Positions 26,001 to 54,124 of a stretch of DNA of 64,000 bases are shown here, piece by piece. The notes under the pieces were generated by a model. The model was not told where the DNA came from. It ran no database searches and worked only from the letters and a program-made list of their open reading frames with translations. The position numbers and the translations under genes are program-made. The stretch is from Spirodela intermedia (Eukaryota; Streptophyta; Magnoliopsida; Alismatales; Araceae), in contig LR746273.1 in assembly GCA_902729315.2 (NCBI GenBank), forward strand, positions 4,441,001-4,505,000, given 5' to 3'. Positions within the stretch are counted from its first letter, which is position 1. Each line of letters opens with the position of its first letter.

Positions 26001-27835
26001 TTTTCTTCAGGTCTCGACATTTACTCGATAGGGTAAGAGAATGAGTTAAAAAAATCCACTGCCTTAAAATTTGAACTACAGCTGATCAAGGTCCACCTAA
26101 GTCACAAACGACATGTTGCTTTGACTAAAGGATAGATAACGAATGCAACCTCTACACCATAACTCCCATTAGATCCATTGCAGTCGAAGATATTGTCCCA
26201 GAGATGGGTAACAGTGGATCAATGTGTAGTTCCATTAAGTTGATAGATTCAGAGTCTAATATAGTATATTTTCCTTATTATTGATATCACGCACCCTGGT
26301 AACCCAAAACAGACAAGTGACACACGCATAAGGGTATAGAGAAAAATCTCGATACCCCACTATTTCTTCGTCAGCTTATAAATTCGACCAACTGAATTAT
26401 TGCTATCTTTGGGAATGTGCATTATGAACCAAAAACACCATCACAAACACAACAATTGTGCTTAAAAGCTTGTTATTTTTTTAGAAACAGGGGTGTTAAC
26501 ATTTTCATCACTATGAAATCTCTTTTCTTGGAACCAATATGTTTCTTGATCCAAATAAATTTCTGATTTCTCTCCCGACTATACCATCAAATAATCTAAA
26601 TACTAAGTGTCCAGTTCCAATCTTTTGTAGATTTATGATGCGTTACAATGAAATTTCTGAACCACCGAATCCAGTTTTGGAAATGCCAATGCTAATTTAA
26701 CTAAAAAGGTGCACGGGAGATAACGAAGTATAGAAGAGAAATGTGGATGGGCTTGGCTGATGTATTGCGTTCAAACCCTGAACCTGATTGAAAGAATGGA
26801 GCATAAAGTTCTGACAAGTTACCACCCAAATCGAATTGGGCCACCTGTGTGGCACGATATGGTTTAGAACTTTCTTTGAAAATGGCTACCAACGAACTTC
26901 TACAAAAAGAATAGTCAAACCTTCAATCTCCAGACTCTCTGATAGATACTGTATGGTGATGACATACTGATACTACAGGGCATCAAAATGCAACTACTAT
27001 GAGGAATACCATGAAGTATGCAAAATACATGAACTGTATTTGTCAAAACAGTTATACTGAGCACAAGAATGAACAATATATCCAAAAACTTTTAGGATCA
27101 AAGCATGGAAATGTAGATCGAGAGCATCCAAATTAAAAGTCTTTGATTGGAAGAATGGGCACGCATTAGGAGCTTGACATACGTACAAATGATCTGATGT
27201 TTTAGAAAAAGGAAGAATCATTAAGATTGTTACCTTGAGGAGCCTTTTATTCTCCTTCGAAATAAAGGCAAGCCCATGCATTCTGCATAGCTAATTACGA
27301 TCTGGTGGCCAACCTATAGACAAGTCAAAACCAAATTAGTCCCCCAACATAAGAATTTAATGAGTATTAGGCTAGTCAGACAAAAGGAAAACATATGCAC
27401 GTGCAAAAATGGAGAAGACGTCTGAAATTTGAAACTATGATGTGAGCACATAAATAAAGTTTCACAGCATGTAAACAGATGCTATATTATGCTGAAACTA
27501 AATTAATATCTAGCATTGGCGGATCTATTGAAAGGAAGGCATAGGCTGAGGCTTACAGTCTGGAACATGTAGCTATCTAGCTCGTCAATGGAGTCCTCCA
27601 GTGGCATTAGATTGGCCAATGCAACAATCTGTCCGCGATCAATTTAAGAAGAAAATGAGGAAAATATTAAGCAAAGCAACGCAACGCAGGAACAAGCGCA
27701 CAAATTTGTAAAAAGTGTTTCCACTACACAGGCCACAGGCATAAAGAAGATCACCACCTCGTGGCCGTAGTCCCTGCATCTCATCATGGCATAGCAGCTG
27801 TCCTTACCGCCGCTAACTAGCGCTACCACCTTCAT
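20048..27835 (-). CDS. DPH6: Diphthine-ammonia ligase with C-terminal RidA-like domains
   Basis: Twelve exons on the minus strand: 27758-27835, 27557-27628, 27234-27313, 25155-25380, 25020-25052, 23744-23826, 23542-23614, 22616-22984, 22178-22501, 20959-21293, 20382-20733, 20048-20266, giving 747 aa. The product makes the last step of diphthamide synthesis on eEF2, amidating diphthine with ATP and ammonium in the cytosol. MKVVALVSGGKDSCYAMM opens the protein with the PP-loop SGGKDS at residues 8-13. YGHEIVALANL and SSGAIASDYQRLR follow, and GGEYETLTLDCPLF closes the ATP_bind_4 domain. Residues from about 339 on hold two YjgF/RidA-like repeats (VLYIHLYISDMNEF, YMAGQLGLDPPT), as in yeast and plant DPH6. 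Donors are GT throughout; exon 8 ends at a weaker GTCAGT. An upstream ATG at 28377 is in the leader and not conserved, so 27835 is chosen. Confidence 0.95.
20813..20833. repeat. Short TC tract in a DPH6 intron
   Basis: The tract lies in the intron between exons 10 and 11 and is GA on the gene's sense strand, unlike the sense-CT tracts near other genes here. Confidence 0.7.
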
Positions 27836-28125
27836 ATTTCTTAGTTTATATTAGCAAACTGGTTGCCTTTCTGAATCTCCGCAGCAAAGCACTCCTCAGC
27901 GCACAGAGGGAAGAGAAGACGACTCCACAGCCTAGAGGCCGCCTAAGATCGGAGGCCCCCTCTCCTTCCTGCCCAACAAAATTAAAATACACACGTTAGT
28001 AGGTAACTGAACAATACGCAATGAATCAGATTCGCCGACGCGAGCGGGCAGAAGCGGAGACCTCCCCTCACCAGAAGCAGAGCAGAATGCCACGGGCAGT
28101 AGAGATAAAAAGATAGGTCAGCGAG

Positions 28126-28138
28126 AGAGAGAGAAGAG
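28126..28138. repeat. Short GA tract in the DPH6 5' leader
   Basis: On the DPH6 sense strand this reads CT and lies about 300 bp upstream of the chosen start codon, consistent with a leader pyrimidine patch. Confidence 0.5.
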
Positions 28139-28830
28139 TGGGAGGAGACGCCCGGCCGCCGGTGCAGTCTACCGTAGCAGGAAATTTCTCCCGGGCACCA
28201 GAGGAAAATGGGCAGACCACGGCCACGGGGATGGAACGGGGAAATGAAGGAAAACCCGGTCGGGGAAGCCAGAGCCCCCAAAAAATTTGAGGAAGAAGAT
28301 GAAGAAAGAAAGCGGCGACTCCAGTGAGGGTCCCCCGCACCCGCCCCTGCCGGCCGAGGGCGGAAGAAGAACGCCATGGATACCTCTGCCGCCGCCCGCC
28401 GCCGCTGATCCCGCTCTACGGGAAAACGAGCAGGAACTGCTTCGAGTGGTTTAACCCCGTTAACCCCATTCAGACTCCACAGCAGGGGAGAGAGTAGGCC
28501 CTCAAACCCATTAACCCCACTTTTAAAATAAAAAATAGACCCCTTAATAGAGCTATTAAATAAAAAAATCCAGTTTTATTTAAAATGTCGAGCCAAATCT
28601 TATATTTTTTATTCTGAAGTTAAATAAATGAATTCAATTTATTCTCCCCCTCAGCTCCAACTGAACTGCTAAGTAATATTCTTAATGAGGTGATAATGTG
28701 GCCAGGGGTGGCCGGGCCGGGCTTCATCGAGGCAGATCGTGGGCTTTAACTAGGGGGGCCCACTTGCCGTTGACCCAGATTAAAAAAATTCGAGTAAGAT
28801 ATACTTTTAAGCTGGCTTCGTCCGTATCCT

Positions 28831-28902
28831 TGCGCCAGGTTAGGGTCGAACCTACGACTTTTGAGCAGGAATCAGACGCTCTATCCACTGAGCTACAGGC
28901 GC
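28831..28902 (-). tRNA. tRNA-Arg (CCT)-like gene, possibly a pseudogene
   Basis: The minus strand folds as a cloverleaf. The acceptor is GCGCCTG with CTGGCGC (a U:U pair at 6:67), the D arm GCTC..GAGC, and the anticodon loop TTCCTGC with anticodon CCT, then GGTTCGACC as T loop and B box. Two defects are visible: a C:A mismatch in the anticodon stem (TCTGA against TCAAA), and in the T stem (GTAGG against CTAAC) an A:A mismatch plus a G:U pair. No T-run terminator follows closely. It lies between the divergent DPH6 and IMP4 genes. A plant nuclear tRNA-Arg is the best match I recall. Expression is doubtful. Confidence 0.65.
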
Positions 28903-29609
28903 GTGCCGCAGCATAGAAGACAATTTTCAAATACGTCAGTTATTCGAGGATCGCAGCGAAGGCGGCGCCATTGAAAGTGAGAGTTCCCCGGGGAACTTGA
29001 CGTATGCCGTTGACTTGTCGGAAATCCTTGCCCAGGCAGATTAATCTCCTTGAATAATTATATTCAATATGCCCCTCTACCTTTCTTAATCTCTATCTAT
29101 GGAAGATCTTTGTGGATAAGTTTATAGTTACCAATTATTTGCTCTCTCTCTCTCTCTATTTTCTATCGATATAGATTTATTCACGGTGTGGACAAGTTTC
29201 AGTTGAACACTTTTCTGTTGAAGGTTCCGGGGGTATCTTCGCATTTTTTTTCCACTTTGTATCCTACAGCAATGGTACCGCGATGTTTTTTTTAATATTT
29301 ATCGTGACTTAAGTCTTCACAGTATTTTGAATAGTGTTCAATATGACAAGTTCTTTTGAGCCAGTTTCATGCAGAATCTCTACGAGTATTTCTCGTGACT
29401 TTAGTCTTTTGAGACGTTCTGAAATAACGTGAAAATAAATGAATTGAAGAACTACCGTGGTTGTCAATCAAGGAGAAACTAAAATAAAGAAATTCGTGGA
29501 AGAAAATAACGGCCATTTCCCTTCTTTTATGTACACTCCTCCCTTACTCTAATTTTTCACTCACAACTCGTTAACCTTCTCCCCTTTTTCCCTCTATCTG
29601 GAACTGGGG

Positions 29610-29735
29610 AAACCCTGTTTTAATTGCATTTGGTTAGACGTGGAGGAAGAGAACAGCTGGCACCCCAGGCTGGACTGCCAGCCGGGTCACACGTTCTCTG
29701 GGCGCAAAACAGTAACCGCCGCTAGTGGATATGGG

Positions 29736-29737
<2 letters not shown>
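29610..29737 (+). promoter_or_regulatory. Candidate site II element and partial telo-box upstream of IMP4
   Basis: TGGGCC lies at 29732-29737 and AAACCCT at about 29610-29616. In plants the pair TGGGCY (site II, TCP-bound) and telo-box AAACCCTAA is typical of ribosomal protein and ribosome-biogenesis promoters. The telo-box here is only partial, and short motifs like these also occur by chance. Confidence 0.35.
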
Positions 29738-29741
<4 letters not shown>

Positions 29742-29781
<40 letters not shown>

Positions 29782-29806
29782 TATATATATAAATAAAAAT
29801 ATATAT
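29742..29806. repeat. (CT)n followed by AT-rich tract upstream of IMP4
   Basis: About 17 CT units on the IMP4 sense strand are followed by 'acatatatatataaat', which could supply a TATA motif. Confidence 0.85.
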
Positions 29807-29927
29807 GTAAATTTTTCTAACCTAATACACGCCGCGTCGCTGGGGTTTTGGCGGGAGTAAGAGCGGGGGTAGGAGAGGAATCGGACGTGGTTCTGCCGGA
29901 GGCTGGAACCGTGGAAGGAGGAGCAGG

Positions 29928-32900
29928 ATGCTGCGGCGGACGATCAGGGAGAGGAGGGAGTACCTCTACCGCAAGAACCTCGAGGCCAAGGAGCGCGTGC
30001 TCTACGATAAGAAGCGCAAGATAAGAGAGGCCATCGCCGGTATTAGGCTTGCTTTCGCCACCGTTTGGATTCTCTCATCCTTCCACCCTCTTCTTTCACT
30101 CTCTCTGACGAGTTCTGCCTCTGGTGTGTTTTGCCAATGAGACAGAGGAGAGGCCGATCCCGACAGAGCTCAGGAATGAGGAAGCTGAACTTCGAAAGGA
30201 GATAGATCTTGAAGACGAGCAAACCGCAGGTATGTTTGTTTTGCCCCAGCCATCTCTTAAGTGGAAATATTTTAGTGTGCACGATTTACGTTTTTGTTCA
30301 GCCAGGGAACATTTCTGTTTGTTTATTTCAGTCGATTTATGGTGCGTTTTGTTGTCTCGATGTTTCATCATCGGATAGAGCTTCTTCTTTTAAGGCCCAT
30401 TATCCGTATAATCACTACTAGTCATTGGCGTTCGGTTCTGTCCATCTTTGTCAGACCCAGACAATCTGTTAAACCATGTCCTGCTTGCATTCTCTTCGAT
30501 GTAGCCTGCGTCCTCCTGGTGAATGCTAGATTTTATGCAGGATTCAGCTGCATAAGTTGGAATTTTCTGAATGTTCGATTATATCTCTTAATTTTCTTTT
30601 GTCTCACCCTGCTTATTTGGGTTCACGTAAAGACCTCACCTTTTTCCTTCTTGTTCCTAGGAGAATATTGGCATATTATGAACAGAATCCACTATTTACT
30701 TTAAAGGTTCCTAATACGACTTTTCTTGTAAATTGCTGGATTCAGTACCGAGAACCCACGAAGATGATGAGTATGCTAATGCGTCCGAAAAGGACCCGAA
30801 AATTCTCCTCACCACATCCCGAGGTCCAAGCCAGCCCCTTACTCAGTTTGCTAAGGTTATTATCCAATCCACCCCATTGAACTCTTGATAATTCTTCTCG
30901 CACTGCTCGTCTCGTCCTACATTAGGATTGATTTTGTCCCTTGTTATTGCCACAGGAACTGAAGTTGATATTTCCTAACTCACAAAGAATGAATCGTGGA
31001 AGTCAGGTTGGTAGAATCAAAGCACTTCATCTTTAATCGTATTTCTATTAAGTCTGTACATTTCTGTGTTTTTTTAGATGAGGCTTGTGAATGTCTCCCG
31101 TAGCTGTCTTTATGCTTGGCTATGGGGTCATGCCTTGTAGTGTCAAGATGCACTCTAGCATCTAATAATTTAATGATTTTTATTTTATCTTTTTAATTTG
31201 ATTTTAGACGTCAATCAACCTTCTGTGGGTCTTCTAGGAATACATTTCATATTAGTCTTAATTTCCAATAATAAAATGCGTTGTGGAGAAAAGGCGTTAC
31301 TGGTATCTTCTGACTACCCTTTGTTTTATGCGTATCTCCTCTATTTCCCACTTCTTTTGAGAAAATCAAATATATATATATATATATATATAATTTCCTT
31401 TTTTTGAGCTTACTATTCTCTCTGAATTATTAGGAATTGGACCATATGACCAACAGTGATTTGGTTAACAGGCTTTGGGTAAACAGTGTCTTGAGTCTAT
31501 TTAGTGGCTTAATGTGTTTATTGTTAATCGTGATCAGTTCAAGACGCTATGTTTGCAATGCAACAAATAAAGATGATCAGTGATGTTACTGAGGATCTAC
31601 TGATATGAAATATTAATAGCTTCCTGCTATATTTCGTTGAAAACATACATTTTTACTCTTTCGAGTGTTCAAGGATAACTACTGTTAATTTCCTTCTCTT
31701 CTAGGATTTTCCCGTGGGCTGCATTTGTTCCTCCTTCATCAAAATGATGGCTTAATATCTCTAAATATCTAGTTAGAAAACAGATTCAGATTGCTTAAGA
31801 ATTACATTAGAACCATCTAAATTTTACACCCGTGCTGCATCTTTCATAGTTTCATCAATTAAATGCCCAGTACCCGAATCCACCGCGCTATATTGGATGG
31901 TTTCAAACTCTTCACTGTAATTTTTTTTTCTTGAGAAGCTTTTACTTTATTGCGGGGAAATATCAGTGGAAAATACTTAAATGTATATCATTAAACTGAT
32001 AGCTCTCGGGGCTAGCTAAACGAATTCCGTAACCCAGTAACCTCAGTGAAGGAACGAGTTCCTGTATCGTTTTTCATCATATATGTTGTTCTCTTTGAGG
32101 CCATCAGGTTTGTTTTTTGGAGTTCCATGTAATCCCATCTAGCACTTCTTTAAATATTGTGGTAAAAAAATTATTCATATCAGCTTAGCTCGAACTGTCA
32201 TCCTATGATTATTGTTGAGCAGTTTTGGTTTTGCCCTTTTTTTCTCGGCAGGTTATATCAGAAATCATTGAAGCTGCACGTAAAAGTGATTTTACTGATG
32301 TTATCTTGGTGCATGAGCATCGTGGCAAGCCAGATGGGTTAGTTGTCTGCCATTTACCATTCGGTCCAACAGCATATTTTGGATTATCTAATGTGGTAAG
32401 TTGAATGAACAGTTGTTTTTGTTCTTTTTACCAATCTATTTTCTCTTGTTGTAACGAACTCATTAATTTGTACCTTCAGGTGACAAGGCATGATATTAAG
32501 GACAAGAAAGCGATAGGAAAAGTCTCTGAGGTTTATCCTCATTTGGTTCTTCACAATTTTTCAACTAAGGTAGGGGTGGCTCAGAGTAACTAGTATATTT
32601 TTTCTGTCTGTCTGTTTGCTCATTTACTCTATATGCTTATGGAATCATATAGTAAATGAGAGTAATATCATATCCTTGAGATTGTCTGTATCAGCCTCAC
32701 ATGTGCATGGATTTCGTGAAATTATCACGAGGAATGGTTTCTTTTTAAATCGAAAGAAGTCCAAATGTCAGCAACTAATACTCTAATTAGTTGATGATTG
32801 CAGTACCAGATCTGAAGTAGTAGATTTCGCTACTATTCCTTTAAATTTCGTAGTACCTTGTGATATCAGAATGATGATAAGGTCATGATCCGCAGTTTAC

Positions 32901-33953
32901 AGAGGTCGATGTTGAAAGTTGACGATTGTCATCAAATCAATTAACGCGGCTATCCTGGATATTGCCTGTTCTGAATTTTGCATGTGAAAGAGAGGACTGT
33001 GTGGTTTTTCTCTATGCAATGAATTAATCATTTCATTGTAAAATATGTTTCGTGAATGGTTTAAATTCGGTTCTAAATGTTTTTCCTTCTTATTTTTATG
33101 ATTTCAAATTCCAAAACAGATCTCTTAACTTTCGATCCCCTTCTGCGTTTTCATGACTTTTTGCTGAGTATTTATGATTCCTTTGAATTCAGTATTATTT
33201 GCCTGATAACGCATCCTTCATTTTAAAAAATTTGCAGCTGGGTCAGAGAACAGCAAACATCCTCAAGCACCTTTTCCCAGTGCCGAAGCCTGATTCTCGA
33301 CGTATTTTGTCCTTTGTAAATCAGTCTGATTACATCGTCTTCAGGTTGGTCAATCTATTTTTTTATCTCCTTGAAAAGTATACAGTCAGGTATGCTAATC
33401 TTTATGAGGTACACCTGTTTCGGGAATAAAGATCAAATGATTGGCTCAGGAGAGATGATGGGGGGTACTGACCACCTGTAAATATATTGCCCCATAATTA
33501 GTGATACCTGTGTGCCTTTAAAAACGGGCGAACTGAGATCTATGCTTGTATCTCTGGCACTCAACTTGGTCTCCCGTATCCCTCTGTCTTCTTTCATCCT
33601 GGACCTTCAGCAGACGCTGCCAAAAGGCAGCAGGTTCTTCAACAATGATTGTCTCACAGGATTTCACTTGCAGGCATCATGTTTACCAGCAGCAGGGAGG
33701 GCCTGGGTCAATAGAACTGAAGGAGGTTGGTCCGAGGTTTGATCTGCTTCTTTACAAGGTGACTTTATCAATCCCATTTTTTTATATTTTTCCTTCATAC
33801 CTTTCATATTTTTTAAGACAGGTGACTAAACCCACATGCCTCGTACATACCTAGATCAAATTGGGAACCCATGATCAGAGCGAAGCTCAGGATGAGTGGG
33901 TCCTGAGGCCTTACATGAACTCCACAAGGAAACGGAGGTACCTTGCAGATTGA
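29928..33953 (+). CDS. IMP4: U3 small nucleolar ribonucleoprotein IMP4
   Basis: Nine exons: 29928-30039, 30146-30229, 30746-30855, 30956-31006, 32252-32395, 32480-32569, 33238-33344, 33674-33758, 33855-33953, giving 293 aa, the usual family size. The protein is a core part of the U3 snoRNP/SSU processome and with IMP3 and MPP10 helps U3 pair with pre-rRNA for 18S maturation in the nucleolus. The N-terminus MLRRTIRERREYLYRKNLE is the typical basic helix. A Brix domain spans about 84-265 (KILLTTSRGPSQ, VILVHEHRGKPDGL, HLPFGPTAYFGL, LGQRTANILKHLFPVPKP), and ELKEVGPRFDLLLYKIKLGT leads to the conserved basic tail PYMNSTRKRRYL. All introns are GT-AG and frames are continuous. Intron 4 is the longest (about 1.2 kb) and contains an (AT)n run at 31368-31391. 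Confidence 0.96.
31368..31391. repeat. (AT)n run in IMP4 intron 4
   Basis: About 11 TA/AT units lie inside the longest IMP4 intron. Confidence 0.85.
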
Positions 33954-36900
33954 CAGGGCTCATCGGTTCCGTTGTATCTCCATTTTTATTCCCTTTTTCT
34001 CTTCTCCTCGCAATTTATTACTCGAGAAAATTTTGAGTCGGTTCACGGAAATGACCTGCTGAATGGTTTTCACTGGACGAAACGATATATTTATTGAGCT
34101 ACAGTTCAGAGTAGGGTGGGTTATCATCTGTCATTGTTATTGTATGTTATAGGGTGTACCTTTGGTGGCATCGTGAAGAGGTTATATAGTCTGATGATTC
34201 AGTCATTCCTCATTCCTGGCTTGTGCTCTCTATACATTTCCTTGCTTCTTATCAGTTTAGCCCCTTCTTTCCATTTGTGGTGATAAAAATTTGGCTTGAG
34301 GATTTGTTTCTCCAAGACCTGTATGCAGTATCTCTTCAGATCATTTTCATTTTCCTGTTATGTTTTAAATGTGCCCTGAGTTAAGCAATAGGTCATCGGT
34401 GGTGGGTTTGTTGGTGTTGAACCAAGGCATAATATGGGTTATATCCCCAAATGAGGAAAACATATGTTTAACAGCTTGTGAATATTGCTTTGAAAATTGT
34501 CAATAACTGATTCAGTCCTCACTTATCTGATGTCGCATGTGTGTTCTTGAATTAACCATGAAGGGAGTGAGTCTTGGAGTCATCCAAAGGATTGAAGGAC
34601 ATCCTTGAACTTCTAAGTTTAAGTCTAGGAGGTCAGACCAACATTTTGTCATTGAGATGATTGCAAGACCTTATGGAAAGCTATATGATTCACGTAAAAA
34701 AAAAAAGAGGCATAAACTCGTCTGAATTAATGCATATGGCATCTAAATTGATTTTTTGATAATTTTGAGATCGTAATTGAAGGTACTAACTTGCCAATCA
34801 TGTTATGTATGATAAAGAAAGGGGCGTAAGGTTTCCAGCTTTTTTTCTTCTTCCATGGTATAGTTTCATGTCACTACGGTGCTTTGGGATTATATTTGAT
34901 GCAATAATCACCTTTTTTATGATATTATTGCAGTACAATTTATAGTTTCTATCCCCAGGAAAATTGTTTGTGATGAACTATCATCTCATGGACAGAGTTA
35001 TTAAATGAGAACACATTAATCGTGTAGTGTTCATAACCTTGGTCGATAGTATGAAGTAATCATGATTTATCAACGTCATTCATAATAATATTACTTACTG
35101 AAAATTAGAACTTGCATTGAACTATATAAATTTTAACTTGAAATATCTTCCATTATGATACAATTTGATTCTTAACTGAAGGCAAGTGACAGTTTATAAA
35201 TAGCACGTATTATGTTCCAATAGAGCCCATCTAGTGGAATAATTTGCCCATCAAATTCGGCATTGTGAAATTCTGTGGATAATATTAAGTGCAACTTATA
35301 GACCTTATCGTATCAATCATAAAGTAAATATAATTCATAAAATCAATAATGTCTAGTTTAAGACAATAACGTATAAATAGTAACTAGTACACCATGTTAA
35401 CATTGTTTACTACTTAAGACTCATATTCATATGGAAGTGAGGATGGCCTGAGCTTGGGTTAAGATAACAGTGGCATTTTTGCTTTTGACTAGCGAAAAGT
35501 AAAGATGATGCTCATGCAATGGTAGGCTCCTAAGAATATCCATGTTGCCCAAATGCCAAACACCCATTCTATTATCCCTTAGATTGTTGATTGGTTACTT
35601 GCAAGGCTAAAAATCTTAACAAGGAACGAATTAAGGTGCGTTGGGGGTTTGCTAGTTGCATCAACTTGAAGGTTTTGATTTGTCATTAGTTGACTTTAAC
35701 ATTTGACTTGTGCCTCTAGATTTAGATCATGTTACATGCCCTGTACTAATCAAAACCACCACGTGCTATGGATTCTGAAATGAATATTGATTTAATCACA
35801 AATTATGTTCTAGTCCACTAAGTAAAAATACAATGTTTTCAAATAGTACCAATTATTTGAGTGATCATTTTTATTATCTTTAAATTGGCATAGATTTATT
35901 AAAAACCAATTTTATTACTCAACTATTCTCTCTCATTCATTTGTAATCAAACAACTGAACTTATATTGTCCTTAGATAAATGAACATTAAAATAAGAAAA
36001 AATATTAGATTATGTTGGATTGATGTTATCACATGTTCTTAGCAATATACAATTAAAGATGAGTATTCTACTGGGTTCATATAAAAATTAAATTAGTTCA
36101 TTTCGTTAAACAAAATTATTAGGTAATAGACATGTTAGGAAAAAAAAGAGAAAGTTTAAAGACGACTATGAATGTGATCTTATAGCACATAAATATATGA
36201 ATTATGAGGATGGAGCGGATTTGTATATTTACGCATCACCATGATATGACCCAATTCTACTTGATTGTTGCCTTCAATTCTAGGAAAATTCGTAAAATAA
36301 AGAATAATCCAAATGAAGAGGGGTGCCATTTGATCTGGACACTTTTGTATCCTATATCTAACAAGGAGTGGTGTGACAAAGATGAGTTTGTAAGTCAAGA
36401 TGTGACTCAAAATTGAAGTTCAACTGCAAAAAAAATAAAGAAATAAAAGTCAATACATAGTGGATTTAGATAAGCATCTTGAGTGATTATTAATTGTGTC
36501 ACAAACTGAAATATTGGTTTACTCTATAAATTACATATATCAATTGACATAGAATTTGAAAAATTATCTTATTTAGGAACATTGTTCAAATATGAAGCTA
36601 GGATCAATCAAATATAACCAATCCATTTTCTCCTTGGACCTTGCTTTGTTTTGAGTTGACTGGAGCCCTTAGTTGCAATTTAGAACGACTTCTATATTTT
36701 TTTCTTAGCTTCATATAGGGTTTTTTTTGATTTATTTAACCATGTTATTCTCGAAAAAACATGATTTTCAAATGAAAAAGGGCACACTTGACTAGACTAT
36801 GGTTCATCTGATAATTTCTTTTGGTTACATAATCATGACTCTTCTAAAAAAAAAATGATGTTTTAAATCAAGCAGACAATCAATATAGATATATACCAAA

Positions 36901-37023
36901 GTCTTTGGCTTCATTAGGGGGTAGTAAGGAGCAGGATGAGTTGGGGAGCCCAGTCTTTGAAGAGTTATGGCCGGAAAAAGCCCATGTATGAATTGGATCC
37001 TCATACATTGACATAGATATAAA

Positions 37024-37054
<31 letters not shown>

Positions 37055-37539
37055 AGAGGCCCTTTTCTTGGAGCCTGCTTTGGTCAGGTCTAGTGGTCTC
37101 CATGTGGCAGGTTAGGACGGGTTGGCGTGGGGCCGACGTCGAGCGGCCTGAACTGGCGGCTAAGTGCGGCAACCCAGTTACATGTCGAGCCAGACTACGA
37201 GGAGGCTCGTTACTCTGAGGGTTGTGTGGCCGCCACGTGGGATTCTTCGTACACGTGAGGAGGGGCATTTGAGGAATTCTGGGAACGTCCCTTGAAGGGA
37301 AAACTTTAATCGGAAATAAATCGTGACCCCGTTGCAGCCTCCTCCCACCCTTCCGGTCGGTGGCGTCGCTCGCCGCTCTTCCCCCGCTCGCTCTCTCTCT
37401 CTCTCTCTCTCCCTCTCTCTCCTTCCTTTATATCTTCTTCTTCCGAGGCCCGGGGGATTCCCCCGCCGGCGCTGGCGACGGATCGGCCGCCCGCGTCCAG
37501 CTGCTCGACGTCGTCACCTCTGCGCCGTGGTGGTCATCC
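33954..37539. other. Intergenic region and UBP leader
   Basis: The first part should hold the IMP4 3' UTR. About 34100-36900 is AT-rich with no recognised gene or transposon domain. CT tracts lie at 37026-37056 and 37388-37420. The 37300-37539 GC-rich segment is probably the 5' leader of the deubiquitinase gene. Confidence 0.45.
37026..37420. repeat. Two CT tracts upstream of the UBP12/13-type gene
   Basis: A pure CT tract (37026-37056) and an interrupted one (37388-37420) lie on the sense strand 120-510 bp upstream of the start codon. Confidence 0.85.
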
Positions 37540-53160
<15,621 letters not shown>

Positions 53161-54124
53161 GAGCGGGGGATGAGGCAGAGCGCCGCCGCCGCAGTCCGAT
53201 GCCTCTGGGGTCCCCCCCCAACCCTGTGACTCGTTCGCGGCTGCCAGAGGGGCTGCATCGGATTTCAAGGTCTGTTCAAGAAAGCCATAGAATCTGTGGG
53301 GCAATCGATGGTTTGGTTTGGCCTCTCCTGCTGTTGAGGCGAGGCCCCTGCATTTGTCGAGGGCTATGCAGAGCTCTTGAGCCCGACATGGTGGACGCTC
53401 TCTGCTGGGACGAGAGGACAGGCCACCTCGCCAGCTCCTCCCTCCCCTCCCCCCCCACTCCCACTGTAATTTAGTATATAAAGCAGCGGATTTTGGATCA
53501 GAGAATGTATACAAATGTAGCCGGGGTTTCTCTCTCTCTCTCTCTCTCTCTCTCATGGCCCTTGGTGTTTTCCTTTTTGGGTTTTTCTTTAGGACGTGTG
53601 TGGGGGGCTGTATAATGACGATGGAAGGGGACGGCCGTGAGGCCTCTTTACCCATTTTCTCGGCCAGCTTCCCAGGCTTTCTAAATTCATAACTTCCTGT
53701 TCTAATCTGTCTTCTGTCACACGCTCTTCCTAATCTCGTCTTCCCACAGAGGGCCTCCTCCCTAAACATGAGGAGTAAATCAACTGGGTTTCTCCCTGCT
53801 TTATCCAGCTCAGATTTTATCATATATATTCCATGAGGTTTTATTTTATCCGTGCGGCTTCTCCCCGTCTGTTCATCTTAATCTAAGGTAGATATCGGTC
53901 TTATTTCTATAACCCGCAAAGGCAAGGTCAATAAATATGCAAAGCCATCCCGCGAGTTGAAGATGGTGAACATGATGAACATTATGATGATGTGGGAGAT
54001 TTTGAAGGAATTTAAGTGTGACGGAGTCCAAACAAGAAAACAAAATAAAATTGTAGGGCACTCGATTCCACATAAACAGTAGTTGAAAGCCGCATGGAGA
54101 GCGCAGTTAATGGCTTCTACCTAG
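53161..54124. other. Convergent 3' region between UBP and eEF1A methyltransferase genes
   Basis: It probably holds the 3' UTRs of both convergent genes. A CT tract lies at about 53529-53554. A 244-codon minus-strand ORF (53089-53823) crosses this tract and the last UBP exon and has no recognised domain. Confidence 0.5.

Larger units (their letters stand above)
28903..29927. other. Intergenic/promoter region between DPH6 and IMP4
   Basis: This stretch holds no ORF of note. It should carry the IMP4 promoter and leader. A CT tract (29742-29776) and an AT tract (about 29780-29806) lie 120-190 bp upstream of the IMP4 start. Confidence 0.5.

Noticed and set aside
27982-28377. A 131-codon ORF upstream of DPH6
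   Set aside because: It is low-complexity leader sequence and not conserved; the DPH6 start MKVVALVSGGKDS at 27835 is the family start.
36180-36416. Overlapping ORFs on both strands in the IMP4-UBP spacer
   Set aside because: Short, AT-rich, both strands equally open, no similarity recognised.
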